Part shown: in pieces, positions 27,614 through 35,955 of the stretch
Position numbering within the stretch: position 1 is the first letter of the stretch
Layout of the letters: every line of letters starts with the position of its first letter
Assembly (NCBI RefSeq): GCF_000774145.1
Contig: NZ_KN322983.1
Location: 1-64,000 of the forward strand
Reading direction: 5' to 3'
DNA length: 64,000 nt
DNA from: Pseudomonas mediterranea CFBP 5447
Lineage (GTDB): Bacteria > Pseudomonadota > Gammaproteobacteria > Pseudomonadales > Pseudomonadaceae
Notes under the pieces: model-generated
Databases searched by the model: none
Seen by the model: the letters and a program-made list of their open reading frames with translations, nothing else
Told to the model about the DNA's origin: nothing
Translations under genes and position numbers: made by a program

Positions 27614-29221
27614 ATGACCGACCAGACCACCCGCCTGCCGATCCGCCGCGCCTTGATCAGCGTCTCCGACAAGACCGGGATCCTCGAATTCGCCCGCGAG
27701 CTGCAACAGCTGGGCGTCGAGATCCTCTCCACCGGCGGGACCTTCAAGCTGCTGCAGGACAATGGCGTCGCCGCAGTGGAAGTCGCGGACTACACCGGTT
27801 TTGCGGAAATGATGGACGGTCGGGTCAAGACCCTGCACCCGAAGATCCATGGCGGGATCCTGGGTCGTCGTGGCATCGATGACGCCATCATGAACGAACA
27901 CGGCATCAAGCCGATCGACCTGGTGGCGGTCAACCTCTACCCGTTCGAAGCCACCATCAGCAAGCCGGGCTGCGACCTGCCGACCGCCATCGAGAACATC
28001 GACATCGGCGGCCCGACCATGGTCCGCTCGGCGGCCAAGAACCACAAGGACGTCGCCATCGTGGTCAACGCCAGCGACTATGCCGGCGTGCTGCAGAACC
28101 TCAAGGCCGGCGGCCTGACCTACGCCCAGCGTTTCGACCTGATGCTCAAGGCCTTCGAACACACCGCTGCCTACGACGGCATGATCGCCAACTACATGGG
28201 CACCGTGAACCAGGCCGCTGAAACCCTGTCGACCGAAGGCCGCAGCGAATTCCCGCGCACCTTCAACACCCAGTTCATCAAGGCCCAGGAAATGCGCTAC
28301 GGCGAGAACCCGCACCAGAGCGCGGCGTTCTACGTGGAAGCCAAGCCTGCCGAAGTCGGCATCGCCACCGCCACCCAGTTGCAAGGCAAGGAACTGTCGT
28401 TCAACAACGTGGCCGACACCGACGCCGCGCTCGAATGCGTGAAGAGCTTCGTCAAGCCGGCCTGCGTGATCGTCAAGCACGCCAACCCGTGCGGCGTGGC
28501 CGTGAGCCCGGATGCCGAGGGCGGTATCCGCCAGGCCTACGAACTGGCCTACGCCACCGACACCGAATCGGCCTTCGGCGGCATCATCGCCTTCAACCGT
28601 GAACTGGACGCCGAAACGGCCAAAGCCATCGTCGAACGTCAGTTCGTCGAAGTGATCATCGCGCCTTCGGTCAGCGAAGAGGCTCGCGCCATCGTCGCCG
28701 CCAAGGCCAACGTGCGCCTGCTGGCCTGCGGACAATGGTCGGCCGACCGTGCACCGGCCTGGGACTACAAGCGCGTCAACGGCGGCCTGCTGGTACAGAG
28801 CCGTGACATCGGCATGATCGGCAGCGACGACCTGAAAGTCGTGACCCAGCGCGCCCCGAACGAGCAGGAAATCCATGACCTGATCTTCGCCTGGAAAGTC
28901 GCCAAGTACGTCAAGTCCAACGCTATCGTCTACGCCAAGAACCGCCAGACCATCGGCGTCGGCGCCGGCCAGATGAGCCGCGTGAACTCGGCCCGCATCG
29001 CCGCCATCAAGGCCGAACACGCCGGCCTGCAGGTCCAGGGCGCGGTCATGGCCTCCGATGCGTTCTTCCCGTTCCGCGACGGCATCGACAACGCGGCCAA
29101 GGTCGGCATCACTGCGGTGATCCAGCCGGGTGGTTCGATGCGTGACAATGAAGTGATTGCCGCGGCCGACGAAGCAGGCATCGCGATGGTATTCACCGGC
29201 ATGCGCCACTTCCGCCACTGA
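27614..29221 (+). CDS. purH: Bifunctional AICAR transformylase / IMP cyclohydrolase
   Basis: A 535-residue enzyme for the last two steps of purine synthesis. The N-terminal cyclohydrolase domain begins [33 protein letters not shown]; the transformylase domain contains [43 protein letters not shown] and, near the C-terminus, [31 protein letters not shown]. The ATG at 27614 is chosen because conserved sequence starts there. purD follows after a repeat-bearing gap of 173 bases. Confidence 0.96.
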   Translation: MTDQTTRLPIRRALISVSDKTGILEFARELQQLGVEILSTGGTFKLLQDNGVAAVEVADYTGFAEMMDGRVKTLHPKIHGGILGRRGIDDAIMNEHGIKPIDLVAVNLYPFEATISKPGCDLPTAIENIDIGGPTMVRSAAKNHKDVAIVVNASDYAGVLQNLKAGGLTYAQRFDLMLKAFEHTAAYDGMIANYMGTVNQAAETLSTEGRSEFPRTFNTQFIKAQEMRYGENPHQSAAFYVEAKPAEVGIATATQLQGKELSFNNVADTDAALECVKSFVKPACVIVKHANPCGVAVSPDAEGGIRQAYELAYATDTESAFGGIIAFNRELDAETAKAIVERQFVEVIIAPSVSEEARAIVAAKANVRLLACGQWSADRAPAWDYKRVNGGLLVQSRDIGMIGSDDLKVVTQRAPNEQEIHDLIFAWKVAKYVKSNAIVYAKNRQTIGVGAGQMSRVNSARIAAIKAEHAGLQVQGAVMASDAFFPFRDGIDNAAKVGITAVIQPGGSMRDNEVIAAADEAGIAMVFTGMRHFRH

Positions 29222-29228
29222 CCGGCGG

Positions 29229-29376
29229 TAGCTACAAGCCTCAAGCTGCAAGCGGCAAGAAAAGAGCAGGCAGATGTCGATCTTTTTACCGGTGCAGCCT
29301 TACTAATTCAAAGCCAAGAGCTGCAAACAAGAGCCACACGTATTCGCTCTTACTTGCAGCTTGTAGCTTGCAGCTT
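29229..29376. repeat. Imperfect inverted repeat of AGCTGCAAG units between purH and purD
   Basis: AGCTACAAGCCTCAAGCTGC (from 29229) on the left and GCAGCTTGTAGCTTGCAGCT (29356-29375) on the right are complementary with a few mismatches, so the gap can fold into a long hairpin. The unit AGCTTGCAGCTTGTAGCTTG is a familiar interspersed repeat of Pseudomonas genomes (from memory). It ends just before the purD ribosome site. Confidence 0.65.
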
Positions 29377-29394
29377 CTCCGAAGGAGTCTTTCT

Positions 29395-30690
29395 TTGAAT
29401 GTTTTGATCATTGGCAGCGGTGGCCGTGAACACGCCCTGGCCTGGAAAGTGGCCCAGGATCCGCGCGTGCAGAAGGTTTTCGTGGCGCCGGGCAATGCCG
29501 GTACCGCCATCGAAGCCAAGTGCGAGAACGTCGCGATCGACGTGCTGGCCCTGGAACAACTGGCCGATTTCGCCGAGAAGAACGTCTCGCTCACCATCGT
29601 CGGCCCGGAAGTGCCGCTGGTCGCCGGTGTCGTCGACCTGTTCCGCTCCCGTGGCCTGGACTGCTTTGGTCCGACCGCCGGTGCCGCACAGCTGGAAGGC
29701 TCCAAAGCCTTCACCAAGGATTTCCTGGCCCGGCACAAGATTCCGACCGCCGACTACCAGAACTTCACCGAAATCGAGCCGGCCCTGGCCTACCTGCGGG
29801 AGAAAGGCGCTCCGATCGTGATCAAGGCCGATGGCCTGGCCGCCGGTAAAGGCGTGATCGTGGCCATGACCCTGGCCGAGGCCGAAGACGCCGTGCGCGA
29901 CATGCTGGCCGGCAATGCCTTCGGTGACGCCGGTTCCCGGGTGGTGATCGAAGAATTCCTCGACGGCGAGGAAGCCAGCTTCATCGTCATGGTCGACGGC
30001 AAAAACGTCTTGCCAATGGCTACCAGCCAGGACCACAAGCGCGTCGGCGACGGCGACAGCGGCCCGAACACCGGCGGCATGGGCGCCTATTCCCCGGCTC
30101 CGGTCGTCACCGCCGAGGTGCACCAGCGCGTCATGGACCAGGTGATCTGGCCGACCGTGCGCGGCATGGCCGAGGAAGGCAACGTCTACACGGGTTTCCT
30201 CTATGCTGGTCTGATGATCGACAAGGCTGGTAACCCAAAAGTCATCGAATTCAACTGCCGTTTCGGCGATCCTGAGACCCAGCCGGTGATGCTGCGCCTG
30301 CAATCGAGCCTGGTACTGCTGGTCGAAGCCGCGTTGGCCCAGGCGCTGGACAAGGTCGAAGCCCAGTGGGACCCGCGCCCGAGCGTGGGTGTTGTCCTGG
30401 CAGCCGGCGGTTATCCGGGCGACTACGCCAAGGGCAGCGCGATCCATGGCCTGGAAGCCGCAGCCCAGCTGGAAGGCAAGGTTTTCCACGCCGGGACCGC
30501 GCTGAAGGATGGCCAGGTCGTCACCGCCGGCGGTCGCGTGTTGTGCGCCACCGCCATGGGCGCCAGTGTCGACGCCGCCCAGCAGCAGGCCTACAAGCTT
30601 GCGGCCGAGATCGATTGGGCAGGTTGCTTCTACCGTAAGGACATCGGCTATCGTGCCATTGCCCGCGAGCGTGGCGAAAATCTGCAATAA
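29395..30690 (+). CDS. purD: Phosphoribosylamine-glycine ligase
   Basis: A 431-residue ATP-grasp enzyme of purine synthesis (GAR synthetase). Seen: MNVLIIGSGGREHALAWK, VGPEVPLVAGVVD, IKADGLAAGKGVIVA, IEEFLDGEEASFIVMVDG, NTGGMGAYSPAP, and EFNCRFGDPETQPVM. The reading begins with TTG at 29395, with AAGGAG about 7 bases upstream; no ATG lies near the conserved N-terminus, so TTG is the likely start. A weak start together with the upstream repeat could lower expression relative to purH. Confidence 0.95.
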   Translation: MNVLIIGSGGREHALAWKVAQDPRVQKVFVAPGNAGTAIEAKCENVAIDVLALEQLADFAEKNVSLTIVGPEVPLVAGVVDLFRSRGLDCFGPTAGAAQLEGSKAFTKDFLARHKIPTADYQNFTEIEPALAYLREKGAPIVIKADGLAAGKGVIVAMTLAEAEDAVRDMLAGNAFGDAGSRVVIEEFLDGEEASFIVMVDGKNVLPMATSQDHKRVGDGDSGPNTGGMGAYSPAPVVTAEVHQRVMDQVIWPTVRGMAEEGNVYTGFLYAGLMIDKAGNPKVIEFNCRFGDPETQPVMLRLQSSLVLLVEAALAQALDKVEAQWDPRPSVGVVLAAGGYPGDYAKGSAIHGLEAAAQLEGKVFHAGTALKDGQVVTAGGRVLCATAMGASVDAAQQQAYKLAAEIDWAGCFYRKDIGYRAIARERGENLQ

Positions 30691-30705
30691 CCCGGCCTTT
30701 CAGCC

Positions 30706-30730
30706 AGGCAGGGCTTCGTGGCCCTTGCCT
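30706..30730 (+). terminator. Possible hairpin after purD
   Basis: AGGCAGGGC and GCCCTTGCCT pair with one bulged T around the loop TTCGTG. There is no following T-run, so intrinsic termination is uncertain. It could instead stabilise the purD 3' end. Confidence 0.4.
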
Positions 30731-30789
30731 GTCTGTCAGGGCGCCGCGCATAGTTATAATCTGGCATCAACCTACGAAGGGATTTCGCC

Positions 30790-33561
30790 GTGCGCTGGCT
30801 CAGGATCGCCATAGGCTATACCGTCACCCTGCTGACGCTGCTCATGCTCCCGGCCCAGGCCGCGCCAGGCAGCGGCTGGGCGGTATTGCTCGACGAACAG
30901 GGCGACCTGAAGCTGAGCGACATCCGTTCCGCCCGCTACACCAACCAGTTCAGCCCCATCGACCTCGACCGTCTCCAGGCCGCCGGGCCCGATGGCGCGC
31001 TGTGGCTGCGCTTCCGACTGGCTCCCGACAAGCACGAACAGATCCTGCGCATCTTCGCGCCCGACCTGGCGCGCCTGAATCTCTACGTGCTGGACGGCGA
31101 TGCCCTGGTCGACCAGCAGATCACCGGCAACGCCCTGCCCCGCAGCGAACATTCGGTGCCGAGCAGCGACTTCATGCTGGCCCTGCCCCGCAGCGACAAA
31201 CCGCTGGACGTCTACCTGCGACTGGCATCCCGGCACGAACTGCGCCCGTACATCACCCTGCAGCCGGCAATCATGGCGGCGGCGGATCAGAACCAGACCC
31301 TGATCTATGGCTTGCTGTTCGGCTGCATCGCCATGCTGATCCTGCACAACCTCACCCGCTACGCCTACACCCGCTCACGCAGCTGCCTGTGGCTGGCGGC
31401 TTGCGAGGGGCTGCTGATGCTGAGCCTGGCCCTGCTGCTGAACCTGGCGGGGGGCTGGCTGCCCGACTGGCCGGCGGTGCAGACGCCGGGCGCCTACCTG
31501 GCCCTGTTGCTGACCGCGCCTTGCGGCCTGATGTTCGCCTACCGCTTCTTTGCCCCCCTGGGACCGCATCCGCTGAACCGGCTGCTGCTGGGGGACATCG
31601 TCTTCATCATGCTGTGCAGTCTGTTGCTGTTGTTCGTCAACACCCTGCCGCTCAATATCATGACCTATGCGCTGGTGGCCCTGGCCGGCTTGAGCATGCT
31701 GTTCGTCAGCGCCTGGCACTGGCAGAAAGGCTATCGCCCGGCACGGCTGTTTGTCGCGGCCATGGTGGTTTTCAACCTGGGCACGCTGATCATCCTGCCG
31801 GCCCTGCAGGGCCTCACGGAGGTCGCTCCCCAAGGCCTGATCGTCACGTTGCTGGTGTTCATCTGCATCAGCGGCCTGTTGATGAGCGTAGCCTTGGGCG
31901 AACGCCAGCGCTCCATCAACGAGAGCCGTTTCAGCATCAGTCGCGACCTCGCCGCGAGCAATGCCGAGATCAACGCCAAGGCGGAATTCCTGGCCAAGAT
32001 CAGCCACGAGATCCGCACCCCGATGAACGGCGTGCTGGGCATGACCGAACTGCTGCTGGGCACGCCGCTGTCGGTCAAGCAACGCGACTATGTGCAGACC
32101 ATCCACAGCGCCGGCAACGAGTTGCTGACGCTGATCAATGAGATCCTCGACATTTCCCGGCTCGAATCCGGCCAGATCGAACTGGACGATGTGCAGTTCG
32201 ATCTCAATGCGTTGATCGAGGATTGCCTGAGCATCTTCCGCGCCAAGGCCGAGCAGCAGAATGTCGAACTGATCAGCTTCATCCAGCCCCAGGTGCCAAG
32301 GGTGATCAGCGGTGATCCGACGCGGCTGCGCCAGGCGTTGCTGAGCCTGTTGGAAAACGCCTTGAAGAAGACCGACGAGGGCGAGGTGCTGATCGTCGTC
32401 GCCCTCGACGAGCGCAGCAGCGAACCGCGCCTGCGCATCGCCGTGCAGGACAGCGGGGTGCCCATGGACGCCGAAGAGCGCGACACGCTCATGCACGCGG
32501 AGCTGCACAGCAAGAACTTCCTGTCGGCCACGCGCCTGGGCGGCAACCTGGGCCTGGTTATCGCCCGCCAATTGATCATGCTGATGCACGGCGAGTTCGG
32601 CATCAAGAGCGGAAGCAACCAGGGTAGCACCTTGTGGCTGACCCTGCCGCTGGACCCGGATCGCCTGGAGCATCCGACCTCCGATCTCGACAGCCCGCTG
32701 CAAGGCGCCCGGGTACTGGTCGTTGACGACAACGAGACCTGTCGCAAGGTGCTGGTGCAGCAATGCAGCGCCTGGGGCTTGAACGTCAGCGCGGTGCCAT
32801 CGGGCAAGGAAGCCCTGGCGCTGCTACGCACCAAGGCCCACCTGCGGGATTATTTCGACGTGGTGCTGCTGGACCAGAACATGCCCGGCATGACCGGCAT
32901 GCAACTGGCGGCCAAGATCAAGGAAGACCCGAGCCTGAACCACGACATCCTGTTGATCATGCTCACCGGCATCAGCAACGCGCCGAGCAAGATCGTGGCG
33001 CGCAACAGCGGCGTCAAGCGCATCCTCGCCAAACCGGTGGCCGGCTATACCCTCAAGACCACCCTCGCGGACGAACTGAACCAGCGCAACAGAGGCCATG
33101 CCCCCAATATCCCAATGAATGCCGGTCCCGCCGCACCGGTGAAAGTCCCCAGTGACTTCCGCATCCTGGTGGCCGAAGACAACAGCATTTCCACCAAGGT
33201 CATCCGCGGCATGCTCGGCAAGCTCAACCTGCAACCCGACACCGCCAGCAACGGCGAGGAAGCCCTCAAGGCCATGAAGGAACGGCGTTACGACCTGGTC
33301 CTGATGGATTGTGAAATGCCGATCCTCGACGGGTTTTCCGCCACCCAGCAACTGCGAGCCTGGGAAATGGGCAACCAGCGAACCCGTACGCCCATCGTAG
33401 CGCTCACCGCCCACATCCTCGCCGAGCACAAGGAGCGGGCCCGCCAGGCCGGGATGGACGGCCACATGGCCAAGCCGGTGGAACTGTCGCAGCTGCGCGA
33501 GCTGATCGAGCATTGGGTGGCCCAGCGCGAACAACAGAACCGTACGGCGCAAACGTCCTGA
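30790..33561 (+). CDS. retS: Hybrid sensor kinase RetS
   Basis: A 923-residue inner-membrane hybrid kinase that restrains GacS signalling and so switches between motile/acute and sessile states. Order: signal-like N-terminus; periplasmic 7TMR-DISMED2 sensor (~30-170); seven-helix DISM membrane region (~175-370); HisKA with SHEIRTPMNG (His406); ATPase domain; receiver 1 (Asp695, LLDQNMPGM); receiver 2 (Asp840, LMDCEMP). Spacing from His to the two Asp residues (289 and 145) equals that of PAO1 RetS (His424, Asp713, Asp858) as I recall it. The ATPase D-box reads DSGVP rather than DxGxG. Start is GTG at 30790. It follows purD as in PAO1. Confidence 0.93.
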   Translation: MRWLRIAIGYTVTLLTLLMLPAQAAPGSGWAVLLDEQGDLKLSDIRSARYTNQFSPIDLDRLQAAGPDGALWLRFRLAPDKHEQILRIFAPDLARLNLYVLDGDALVDQQITGNALPRSEHSVPSSDFMLALPRSDKPLDVYLRLASRHELRPYITLQPAIMAAADQNQTLIYGLLFGCIAMLILHNLTRYAYTRSRSCLWLAACEGLLMLSLALLLNLAGGWLPDWPAVQTPGAYLALLLTAPCGLMFAYRFFAPLGPHPLNRLLLGDIVFIMLCSLLLLFVNTLPLNIMTYALVALAGLSMLFVSAWHWQKGYRPARLFVAAMVVFNLGTLIILPALQGLTEVAPQGLIVTLLVFICISGLLMSVALGERQRSINESRFSISRDLAASNAEINAKAEFLAKISHEIRTPMNGVLGMTELLLGTPLSVKQRDYVQTIHSAGNELLTLINEILDISRLESGQIELDDVQFDLNALIEDCLSIFRAKAEQQNVELISFIQPQVPRVISGDPTRLRQALLSLLENALKKTDEGEVLIVVALDERSSEPRLRIAVQDSGVPMDAEERDTLMHAELHSKNFLSATRLGGNLGLVIARQLIMLMHGEFGIKSGSNQGSTLWLTLPLDPDRLEHPTSDLDSPLQGARVLVVDDNETCRKVLVQQCSAWGLNVSAVPSGKEALALLRTKAHLRDYFDVVLLDQNMPGMTGMQLAAKIKEDPSLNHDILLIMLTGISNAPSKIVARNSGVKRILAKPVAGYTLKTTLADELNQRNRGHAPNIPMNAGPAAPVKVPSDFRILVAEDNSISTKVIRGMLGKLNLQPDTASNGEEALKAMKERRYDLVLMDCEMPILDGFSATQQLRAWEMGNQRTRTPIVALTAHILAEHKERARQAGMDGHMAKPVELSQLRELIEHWVAQREQQNRTAQTS

Positions 33562-33623
33562 GCCGACAGACGTCACACCGCCTGATAGACTTCCGTCCTC
33601 TTCTTCCGCCCTGAGCCCCGACC

Positions 33624-34220
33624 ATGCTCCATGTGCTGTTCAGCGTTTACCTGAAGATGCTGGTGCTCTACAGCCCCTTCTTCGTGTTGTCGTGCTTTAT
33701 CGGCCTGACCCGTGGCTATTCGCGCAAGGAGCAGCGACGCCTGGCCTGGAAGGTCGCGATCGCGACGCTGGTCTCCAGCGTCCTGCTGTATTTGTTCGGA
33801 CGGGTGATTTTCAGCGTGTTCGGCATCACCGTGGATGCGTTCCGTATCGGCGCCGGCAGCGTGCTGTTCATTTCGGCGCTGGGCATGGCCCAAGGCAAGT
33901 CGGCGGTACAGACCGACAGTGTCCAGCAGGACGTGACCATCGTCCCGCTGACCATTCCGTTGACCGTCGGCCCCGGTACCATCGGCGCGCTGCTGGTAAT
34001 GGGCGTGAGCCAGCCGCACTGGGACGACAAACTCATGGCCATCATCAGCATCGCCCTGGCCAGCTTCACCGTCGGCGTCGTGCTCTACCTGTCCAGCCGC
34101 ATCGAACGGATCCTGGGTGACCAGGGCTTGCAGATCGTCAGTCGCCTGATGGGGTTATTCGTCTGTGCGCTGGCGGCACAGATCATCTTCACCGGCGTAA
34201 AAGGCTACCTGGTGCCCTAG
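33624..34220 (+). CDS. MarC family membrane protein
   Basis: A 198-residue integral membrane protein with about six hydrophobic helices. The MarC/UPF0056 signature VPLTIPLTVGPGTIGALLVMG lies near residues 112-132, and the N-terminal SPFFVLSCFIGLTRGYS is typical. MarC proteins were once linked to multiple antibiotic resistance, but their substrate is not established. It lies 62 bases after retS on the same strand. Confidence 0.88.
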   Translation: MLHVLFSVYLKMLVLYSPFFVLSCFIGLTRGYSRKEQRRLAWKVAIATLVSSVLLYLFGRVIFSVFGITVDAFRIGAGSVLFISALGMAQGKSAVQTDSVQQDVTIVPLTIPLTVGPGTIGALLVMGVSQPHWDDKLMAIISIALASFTVGVVLYLSSRIERILGDQGLQIVSRLMGLFVCALAAQIIFTGVKGYLVP

Positions 34221-34233
34221 CACCGCTGACCGG

Positions 34234-35052
34234 TCAGCCTTGCTTGCGGCGGTTGAAGCGCTTTCGCAGTACTTCCCGGCGGTGCTCGCCCAGGTATTCC
34301 TCGATCTCCGACCTGAACTCTTCGTAACGAGCCGGGTTGAACGTCACGAAGGATTTACCGCGAAAGATTTCCCGCGCCGACGATTGCCAGTTCACGAAAA
34401 GCACACCGCCGTTATTCGACGTTCCGGTCTGCCTGATCGAGGCGGACGAGGCGATCAGGATCCCGTTGGCCAACTGCTCGCAGGGGATGACGGAGAGGCG
34501 GGCGCCCTCGGGTGTCTTGACCTGGCTGTTGTACAGATCGAGGGTTTGCTTATCCTGCTTCAGCCCGTCGATCGTGGTATTCACCACCGCACCGAGCACC
34601 GACGCTGCCGGGACACTGGCCTTCACCCCATCGATGATTCCCTTGACGATGTCGCTGATCACGAAGTCCATGTCCACGCGCTGGGAACTCTCGGAATAGC
34701 GGGTATAGCCGTCATCGGCCACGAAACAGCCGAGGTCGTGCAGGCAGCGGATAAACGCGTCATACCACGCCAGGGTGTTCTTGCCGCCCGGCACTTCAAA
34801 GTTGGCCTCCATGATGGCCATGGTCATCAGGTTCTCCATGATCGCCATGTTGCTGAGCGACATGTTGGCGCCGTAGCCTACCAGCGCGTTTCCCAACATC
34901 AGCGCGTCCAGGTCCCTGGTGGGGCTGTCCTGCAACGCCGCGGATCGACGCACACGCCGACCGGCAGAAACCAGCGCCTTGCGCCTGTTGATGCGCGCAC
35001 CGATCAGTTCAATACTCTGCTCAATACTTACTTCACTTTCAAACTGTTCCAT
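34234..35052 (-). CDS. Hypothetical protein, paralogous to 35266-35928
   Basis: A 272-residue protein of unknown function. No signal peptide; a mildly hydrophobic segment (SVPAASVLGAVVNTTIDG) lies in the middle. Segments WYDAFIRCLHDLGCFVADDGYTR and LFVNWQSSAREIFRGKSF, and a basic tail (LRKRFNRRK), line up with similar segments in the neighbouring protein at 35266, so the two are distant paralogues. It lies on the marC side of the giant toxin gene, same strand as the toxin. The A/T-rich gap 35053-35265 separates it from its divergent relative and probably holds both promoters. Confidence 0.7.
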   Translation of the reverse strand: MEQFESEVSIEQSIELIGARINRRKALVSAGRRVRRSAALQDSPTRDLDALMLGNALVGYGANMSLSNMAIMENLMTMAIMEANFEVPGGKNTLAWYDAFIRCLHDLGCFVADDGYTRYSESSQRVDMDFVISDIVKGIIDGVKASVPAASVLGAVVNTTIDGLKQDKQTLDLYNSQVKTPEGARLSVIPCEQLANGILIASSASIRQTGTSNNGGVLFVNWQSSAREIFRGKSFVTFNPARYEEFRSEIEEYLGEHRREVLRKRFNRRKQG

Positions 35053-35265
35053 ATAACTTCCTTGATTATGTAATGACCGCTCCTGCGGACCAACAGCAAT
35101 CTAATTTACCCTTCAGGAAAACTGCAACTTTCAGCCCATTACAACATATGTAGCCGCTCTTGCCTCTCACCCCAAAAATATTCGGATTTAAATCAACTCG
35201 CTCACTCACTTGAACTTACCGACCATCGTTGTATTTATAACAGACAACTTTAACGGAGGTTTCCC

Positions 35266-35928
35266 ATGAACAACGAATCACTGGCCGGCCTGGTCACCGG
35301 TCCTAATCTGTTTTCCTATCTCGAGACGCTTTCCCTGCAGGATCATAACGACATCGCGGACTGCAATAGTATTGCCGTCCGATCGGCCGACCTTGGTCAC
35401 AACCGCTACAGCGGCTCGAAAGGCTGGTTCGAGGAATATGTCCGCACAATGAATTTCCTTGGTTGGTCGCTGTACGACGGCACCATCTACACCCGCTCCA
35501 GGCACATTGTCTCTGGCTCGGTGGCGGATTTCCTGGTCCATGGCGCCCAGCTCATGAAGGACTCACGGCAAGCGAACGCCATGATCGATACCCTCGACGC
35601 CCTGAAGGTGGATCAGCCGGCCATGCTGTCCTTCGACAGGGAAACCCGGCAAGGGGAAACGTTTCAGATCATCCCGGCCCGCTACGACTCATGGAACAAT
35701 GTGCATATCGCCGTCTATAAATTCGAGCTGAGTGTGAATATAAAAAAACACAACTTTCTATTCTGGGATTGGGAAAAGCGCTCGGCAAAAATCATCCAGC
35801 AGCAGGCATTTTTCAAACTGGACAGAAGCCATTTGGACAGTAAAAGAACGCTTATCAAAAAGAAGCTGGACGAACACCTCATGAGGCGATTCAACCTGAG
35901 AAGAAATCGCCTCATGAACACTCCCTGA
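35266..35928 (+). CDS. Hypothetical protein, paralogous to 34234-35052
   Basis: A 220-residue protein of unknown function. It begins after ACGGAGG about 8 bases before the ATG. It shares WFEEYVRTMNFLGWSLYDGTIYTR, an IIPARYDSW segment, LFWDWEKRSAKI and a basic C-terminus (LMRRFNLRRNR) with the neighbour at 34234. Codon use is more A/T-rich at the 3' end (KKHNFLFWDW...KRTLIKKKLDEH). It is convergent with the giant toxin gene, with only 27 bases between stops. It may be an accessory or immunity-like factor for the toxin; that is inference from position only. Confidence 0.7.
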   Translation: MNNESLAGLVTGPNLFSYLETLSLQDHNDIADCNSIAVRSADLGHNRYSGSKGWFEEYVRTMNFLGWSLYDGTIYTRSRHIVSGSVADFLVHGAQLMKDSRQANAMIDTLDALKVDQPAMLSFDRETRQGETFQIIPARYDSWNNVHIAVYKFELSVNIKKHNFLFWDWEKRSAKIIQQQAFFKLDRSHLDSKRTLIKKKLDEHLMRRFNLRRNRLMNTP

Positions 35929-35955
35929 CTTGGCTCTACCTGTTTTATAGCCTGA

